Positions 37,013 through 41,630 of a stretch of DNA of 41,630 nucleotides are shown one piece after another. How positions within the stretch are numbered: the first letter of the stretch is position 1; every line of letters starts with the position of its first letter. Location of the stretch: contig CAIOVI010000040.1 of NCBI GenBank assembly GCA_903861715.1, positions 1 through 41,630 on the forward strand. Direction: 5' to 3'. A program made the translations under genes and the position numbers. This stretch comes from an uncultured bacterium. Its GTDB lineage: Bacteria > Patescibacteriota > Minisyncoccia > Moranbacterales > GWC2-37-73. Under the pieces are notes generated by a model that was not told the origin of the DNA, ran no database searches, and saw nothing but the letters and a program-made list of their open reading frames with translations.

Positions 37013-37243
37013 CTACATAGTTTTTTTTCGACTGCACTTACGCCTGTCAGGACAGACTTCACATGGAAGTTCGTGGGAAACATCATCACTACCGACTTTT
37101 ATTAAAGCAATCTCCACACGAACTGGTTTGCCAGTAATTTCGGCACCGGCACCGAATATAGCACCAAGAAATTGCAATGCTGGCTCAAATTCAGCATCAT
37201 GATCACTTTTTGGCGTCCCTTTGCTACCATTTTCTTCTGCCAT
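37013..37243 (-). CDS. small hypothetical protein (76 aa)
   Basis: ORF with CEVCPDRRKC motif. Confidence 0.45.
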   Translation of the reverse strand: MAEENGSKGTPKSDHDAEFEPALQFLGAIFGAGAEITGKPVRVEIALIKVGSDDVSHELPCEVCPDRRKCSRKKTM

Positions 37244-37328
37244 AACTCAAACATTTTACTTGATTTTGGAAAAATTAAGTCACAATCGAAAAATAATTAA
37301 ATCTTGTTTGAAAAAAACTGATTTTTAA

Positions 37329-37499
37329 TCATACATGAAATTGATTTTTTGTCAAGTTTAAATTTTTGTAATTAAAACAAAAAAGGCTTTCTATAGCCTT
37401 TTTTAAATCGTCAGCTGACTCAATACAATCAAATCTCCTTGCGTAATCCTCAGCAATAATATCATAAATTTTAATTGCTTTTTTATTCTTTTGGTCCAT
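37329..37499 (-). pseudogene. possible N-terminal remnant of a class I SAM methyltransferase
   Basis: Manual translation MDQKNKKAIKIYDIIAEDYARRFDCIESADDLKKAIESLFCFNYKNLNLTKNQFHV; start resembles methyltransferase N-termini, then a hairpin and stop. Confidence 0.4.
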
Positions 37500-37501
37500 A
37501 G

Positions 37502-37825
37502 CTATAAAGTCTCTAATGGATAAACATCAAACGCCACTTCCTCATATGGATGCACGGCTTTCATTTTCTCAATAACTTCTTTCAAAATTTCTCTCGGCAT
37601 CACAACTTCAATTCTTTCCTCTTCAACCTCTTCAAATTGGCCCGCTTTTCCAATTGTTGGATTTGAATTTTCATTGCCACGAAAACGACCAGTTCCACGA
37701 GAAGAAAACGAGCAAAAATCATAATTACCCATTTTTCCTGCCCCAACTTCGCCAAGCACCTGCCTCACAATGTCGGCGTGTGAAACTGGAACAAAAACCA
37801 CTAATTTTACATTTTGTGTTTTCAT
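37502..37825 (-). CDS. YqfO/NIF3-associated (CutA-like fold) domain protein
   Basis: 'KLVVFVPVSHADIVRQVLGEVGAGKMGNYDFCSFSSRGTGRFRGNENSNPTIG...HPYEEVAFDVYPL'. Confidence 0.88.
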   Translation of the reverse strand: MKTQNVKLVVFVPVSHADIVRQVLGEVGAGKMGNYDFCSFSSRGTGRFRGNENSNPTIGKAGQFEEVEEERIEVVMPREILKEVIEKMKAVHPYEEVAFDVYPLETL

Positions 37826-37839
37826 ATTTTTTAAAATTA

Positions 37840-38373
37840 CTACCCCTCCATCAATTTAATGATCATGTCTAATTCTTTAACCTTTTTCCTTTCCATATCT
37901 AGAACTTTTTTTGGAAACACTTTTTCATATTCTTCAATGTCACAACGCTTCTTTTTACAAATATGTTTTCTCTCAAATTCCTTTTTCAAATCTTGCGATT
38001 TTTTGTTTCCAAGTTTCTTCCCATAACTCAGAATCTCAAGCAACAATCTTTCAAGACAGGGATTATTCTCAATTAGGAGAACGCCATAGTCCTTTCCAAT
38101 TTTTCTTGCTCTTTCCATTTCAGCTTTCGGCTTGTCATTGTCCAACAATACGATCCTTTTACCAAAGGCTCCGAAATAGCAACTAGCTTTTTCAACAATA
38201 CCATCTGCCGTCCCACCTTGTCCGTTTCTAATCGTCACAGCCACCCCACTATTTCGAGCATAGACCTTTCTCAAATGTTTCAAAAAAACTTCTTCTGCGC
38301 TTCCTTCGCCATAAAAAAGAATTGTTTTCTTCGCTTTTCTTGGTGGTTTTTTATATGGATTAGTTCTGGCCAT
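37840..38373 (-). CDS. RloB-like protein
   Basis: 'KTILFYGEGSAEEVFLKHLRKVYARN..VTIRNGQGGTADGIVEKA...RIVLLDNDK' and 'IENNPCLERLLLEIL'; adjacent to a RloA-like ATPase. Confidence 0.75.
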   Translation of the reverse strand: MARTNPYKKPPRKAKKTILFYGEGSAEEVFLKHLRKVYARNSGVAVTIRNGQGGTADGIVEKASCYFGAFGKRIVLLDNDKPKAEMERARKIGKDYGVLLIENNPCLERLLLEILSYGKKLGNKKSQDLKKEFERKHICKKKRCDIEEYEKVFPKKVLDMERKKVKELDMIIKLMEG

Positions 38374-38384
38374 AACAAAATATA

Positions 38385-39596
38385 TTAGTCAATATTAGGA
38401 TACGCTCCGTAAGCTCCCGCAACATATTTTGCATAATAGTTATCATCGGCTCGAACTCCAGACACCTCATCCAAGCGCCACGCCTCACTGCTTCCGTTTT
38501 CATTTTTCTCAACAAGCACAACTTGATATTTATCCAATTCATTCAAGATTTGGTGGCTATGCGTGCTGAAAATAATCTGCGCATTTTTTGGATTCGTGTC
38601 AGGCGAAACAAACAATTCATACAAAGCAGAAACCATCTCTGGATGCAAATTCGCATCAAGTTCATCCAACACAGCCACGCCTCCTTGATCCAAAACTTTT
38701 AAAATGCTTCGCAAAAGCGTGAACAATTGTTTCGTGCCAGAAGATTCATATTGAATTGGAAGTTTGTGAGATTGACCATTAAATAAATGTAACACCTGAG
38801 CATCAAGCGAAACACCTTGAGCTTTTTTATCCTTTTTCACACTAAAGGATTCCAGCCCAAGATCGAAACGAGATAAAAGTTTTTCAGCCTTTTCTTTTAA
38901 TGCAATATTTTCACTATAAAAATCAAGTGCCTGATAAAAATTAAAAGGTGCTGCGAAAAAAATCAACTCATCAACAAGTCCGATTTCAGAAACATTAGTT
39001 TCTAATTTTTGCCAAAATTCTCCGATGAGTTTGCTGCCCTGATGATTAAACTGATTTGCAGTCCCAATAATACTAGCATTGGATCGAATCAAATTTGAAA
39101 AATTATTCGGCAATTCAAAATTCTTATCAGTAAAGTCATACTTTTCTTTTTCCTTGTCCCATTTTCGAGAAAAAAGAATTTTCGTGGTAACCTTTTGCTT
39201 GGTTTTATTTTTTATTTTCAATTCTTCAGTGAGAACCCTTTTTCCATTCAAAGCCAGTGAGTAGATATAGACATTCTTTTTTATTTCAAATTCAACTGAC
39301 AATTCAATTGGCTTGTCTTTAAAATCATGAAATAGAAATGGTTTCACTGGAATTTCAGCTTCGGGCTTCATATTGAAAGATTCTAAAATGAACCACTTCA
39401 AAAAAGGCAAAATCTTGATCAGATTAGTTTTGCCGGAAGCATTAGGTCCAATAACAACAAGAGCTTTCGACAAACGATCGCCAGAAGGCGCACTGAAATA
39501 AGTCTCCTTATTAGGCGTTTTTTCATTAACTAGGAAGCTAATTTTGCTTTCATCTGCAAAAGAATAAAAATTCTTGCAGGAAAATGAACGTATCAT
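38385..39596 (-). CDS. AAA/ABC-type ATPase, RloA/AAA_15-21-like
   Basis: 'SFSCKNFYSFADESKISF', Walker A 'VVIGPNASGKTNLIKIL', 'GVAVLDELDANLHPEMVSALYELF', 'QIIFSTHSHQIL'. Confidence 0.88.
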   Translation of the reverse strand: MIRSFSCKNFYSFADESKISFLVNEKTPNKETYFSAPSGDRLSKALVVIGPNASGKTNLIKILPFLKWFILESFNMKPEAEIPVKPFLFHDFKDKPIELSVEFEIKKNVYIYSLALNGKRVLTEELKIKNKTKQKVTTKILFSRKWDKEKEKYDFTDKNFELPNNFSNLIRSNASIIGTANQFNHQGSKLIGEFWQKLETNVSEIGLVDELIFFAAPFNFYQALDFYSENIALKEKAEKLLSRFDLGLESFSVKKDKKAQGVSLDAQVLHLFNGQSHKLPIQYESSGTKQLFTLLRSILKVLDQGGVAVLDELDANLHPEMVSALYELFVSPDTNPKNAQIIFSTHSHQILNELDKYQVVLVEKNENGSSEAWRLDEVSGVRADDNYYAKYVAGAYGAYPNID

Positions 39597-39698
39597 AATT
39601 GTGAATAATTATTGATTACAAATGAATAGTAGCAAATATTAAAATATAAGTCAATATCTTACAAATTATTGTATAAAATAACATTATATTCATTTATT

Positions 39699-40466
39699 TT
39701 ACACATTTATTGAATCTAGTTGCTCCAAAACTTTTTCATTCACCAATTCAATTTCTTTTTCATTGAACCTATAATCATGTCCCATTCCTGGCATAATTGT
39801 GAAACTCTTGGGCTGATTGGCATTGTCAAATAATTCTTTCACATCTTCGGGAGCAACTGATTTATCCAATTCCCCAGCAATCAAAATGACTGGGCATTTA
39901 ATTTTTTTGATTTCCCCGACTGCATCATATCGATCCCTGTCCAAAACATGCGTAAACGGCACATGAAATTCTATCTTCTTGTCTTTTTCATTTGGCAAAT
40001 CTCTTCGGTCAATACCAAAACCAGCTTTTTCCCAAGTCTCACGACGCTTTCCTGATATTGCTCCAGACGATGGCATAATTCCCAAGACAAGCGAAATTCT
40101 TGGGTCGTTCGCAGCATACAGAATCGACATTTGTCCGCCACGACTATGCCCACCAAGCAAAATGTTTTTGTATTCATTTTTGCTCAGCATATATTCAAGC
40201 ACACTTTTGATATCCTCAAGATATTGAGTCATAGTATATGCCGAAATGTCACCCTCGCTTTCCCAGACGCCTATTGAATCAAACCTGACAACAACATATC
40301 CGCGCTCCGCCAATGCCTTCGCCAAACTTTCAAGGTGCCTGTAGTCTTTTGAATCCAAAAACCCAGCACAAAGAATCGCAAGCTTATCACTTTGTTTTTC
40401 TGGCTGATTGATCACTGCTGCCAGCTTTCCATTTTCTGTCGCGATTTTTATTTTTTGCGTTTTCAT
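39699..40466 (-). CDS. alpha/beta hydrolase
   Basis: 'ILLGGHSRGGQMSILYAAND' nucleophile elbow; 'GELDKSVAPEDVKELFD'; 'MPGMGHDYRFNEKE'. Confidence 0.9.
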   Translation of the reverse strand: MKTQKIKIATENGKLAAVINQPEKQSDKLAILCAGFLDSKDYRHLESLAKALAERGYVVVRFDSIGVWESEGDISAYTMTQYLEDIKSVLEYMLSKNEYKNILLGGHSRGGQMSILYAANDPRISLVLGIMPSSGAISGKRRETWEKAGFGIDRRDLPNEKDKKIEFHVPFTHVLDRDRYDAVGEIKKIKCPVILIAGELDKSVAPEDVKELFDNANQPKSFTIMPGMGHDYRFNEKEIELVNEKVLEQLDSINV

Positions 40467-40573
40467 AAATTTCCACTCACATTCTTAGAGCCTGTTTTAT
40501 GCCTTTATAGTATCACCAAGCAGTTAATTACTCAATGTCCTGGTGAATATTTGAAAAATAATTAGGAAATTAA

Positions 40574-40605
40574 AAAACTCCTCACAATGTTCCGTGAGGA
40601 GTTTT
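40574..40605 (-). terminator. Rho-independent terminator
   Basis: AAAACTCCTCAC-aatgttcc-GTGAGGAGTTTT, perfect 12-bp stem. Confidence 0.8.
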
Positions 40606-40620
40606 GGCAAACATGCATTC

Positions 40621-41223
40621 TTACCCTTTTTCATCGTCAACGATTTCAACGATTGGGCATATCTGCTGTTTTTTAGCCTTGAGAAACTCTTTGTAAAGCT
40701 CCAAAGCCTCTGAATGTTTAATTTTTTTCCAAATAGCAGCTACGATTTTGTAAATGATATACGCAATAACCATTCCACCGATAAGAGAAAATGTGGCAAT
40801 GGCATCTTTTGAAGAAATCTCATTCCACGCATCAGCTACAAACAAAAGCGCCCCTTTTTTTATTTTCGAAAAATCAACAACCACACAAACGACAAGTATA
40901 GCCCATATTGGAGAAATACGGCGACCCATGATCTCCGGCCAATGCTCAATTTCAGTAGTAATGGTTTTGATTCCTTTGTCAGAGTTTAGCATTGTTATGG
41001 TTGGCCGATGAGCAAAAAAAATAAAACCAATCACACAGAAAAACACATGCGCAGCAACCGTCACAATAAGACGAAGGGTAAGCACAATTGGCCATGCAAG
41101 CAGAAGCATCCCCAAAAAACGCCAAAAAAGTTTGCAAAGGCTTATGCTTTCTGGAATGTCGGAATTTTCATCCCTTAACCCATAAGCTACCTTATAAACA
41201 AAACCGCTTTTCTCGATCTTCAT
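40621..41223 (-). CDS. membrane protein of unknown function
   Basis: 200 aa with several hydrophobic segments. Confidence 0.65.
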   Translation of the reverse strand: MKIEKSGFVYKVAYGLRDENSDIPESISLCKLFWRFLGMLLLAWPIVLTLRLIVTVAAHVFFCVIGFIFFAHRPTITMLNSDKGIKTITTEIEHWPEIMGRRISPIWAILVVCVVVDFSKIKKGALLFVADAWNEISSKDAIATFSLIGGMVIAYIIYKIVAAIWKKIKHSEALELYKEFLKAKKQQICPIVEIVDDEKG

Positions 41224-41387
41224 TGTCTTCTTCTCCTTTTTGCCAGAGGCAATTTTATGATTGTAACTAAGCTAGAATGTAGGGGGTTGGCAATTTAAAT
41301 TTGGTCGTTAAAAAGCCTTTTAAAAGCCAGAAAATACATGAGTTAAGAAAAAATACCTTACTGAAAATTCTCTAGTTCGCTGCCAAC

Positions 41388-41406
41388 GGTTCGAATCCCT
41401 CTGTAC
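41388..41406 (+). other. tRNA 3'-end fragment (T-loop to acceptor) in inverted orientation
   Basis: GGTTCGAATCCCTCTGTAC is the exact reverse complement of 41463-41481 inside tRNA-Lys. Confidence 0.8.
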
Positions 41407-41420
41407 ACTTACATTAAAAA

Positions 41421-41450
41421 AAATAAAACACCCTAAAGGGTGTTTTATTT
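41421..41450. terminator. terminator downstream of tRNA-Lys
   Basis: AAATAAAACACCC-TAAA-GGGTGTTTTATTT. Confidence 0.85.
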
Positions 41451-41459
41451 TATCATTTG

Positions 41460-41532
41460 TGGGTACAGAGGGATTCGAACCCCCGACCATCGGCTTAAAA
41501 GGCCGTTGCTCTACCAACTGAGCTATGTACCC
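41460..41532 (-). tRNA. tRNA-Lys (anticodon TTT)
   Basis: GGGTACATAGCTCAGTTGGTAGAGCAACGGCCTTTTAAGCCGATGGTCGGGGGTTCGAATCCCTCTGTACCCA folds as a complete cloverleaf. Confidence 0.96.
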
Positions 41533-41630
41533 ATGAAAATATGCTAAAAGAATATAACGCTATTAATTATATCTTAATCAAAAATTAAGTCAACCCGTAA
41601 AAATTACTAATCATTACTTTTGTTGATGTA

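Noticed and set aside
41320-41517. 65-aa ORF across tRNA-Lys
   Set aside because: Overlaps the tRNA and its terminator.

Overview
AT-rich bacterial chromosome segment, almost entirely minus-strand coding. Gene content and style (murB, murC, murG, ftsW, trmD, folC, lysS, greA, rseP, frr, hpf, radC plus many small orphan genes) suggest a Patescibacteria/CPR-type genome (inference). Positions ~1.5-10.5 kb form a defence/accessory region: a Cas2/PaaX-like gene, an Mrr-type nuclease, an AbrB-like regulator, a RecD/UvrD-like helicase, a two-methyltransferase restriction-modification module and a DUF3800 protein. A second small defence pair (RloB/RloA-like) is at ~38-39.6 kb. The most unusual signal is at 1536-2555. 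Seven copies of a 39-nt imperfectly palindromic, CRISPR-like repeat (consensus ARTTGAAADTWWTTGCGATAGCTARAATTTTCAAYTCTT) are separated by 25-27 nt spacers of only two recurring types. A Cas2-fold (PaaX-like, winged-helix + Cas2-like domain) gene fills the slot between repeats 4 and 5: its stop codon lies inside repeat 4 and its GTG start abuts repeat 5. No cas1 or effector gene is in the window. A second cassette of similar design is at 28.7-29.4 kb, where a TrpR-like gene is bracketed by four copies of a different palindrome. Other signals: a three-site upstream motif (GTTACGTAGC-AT-GTTACGYAGC), a tRNA-like gene with a ~70 nt insertion in the anticodon arm, several MITE-like inverted repeats, and dispersed repeat words that appear inside coding sequences. 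All functional calls are by eye from protein motifs; no searches were run.
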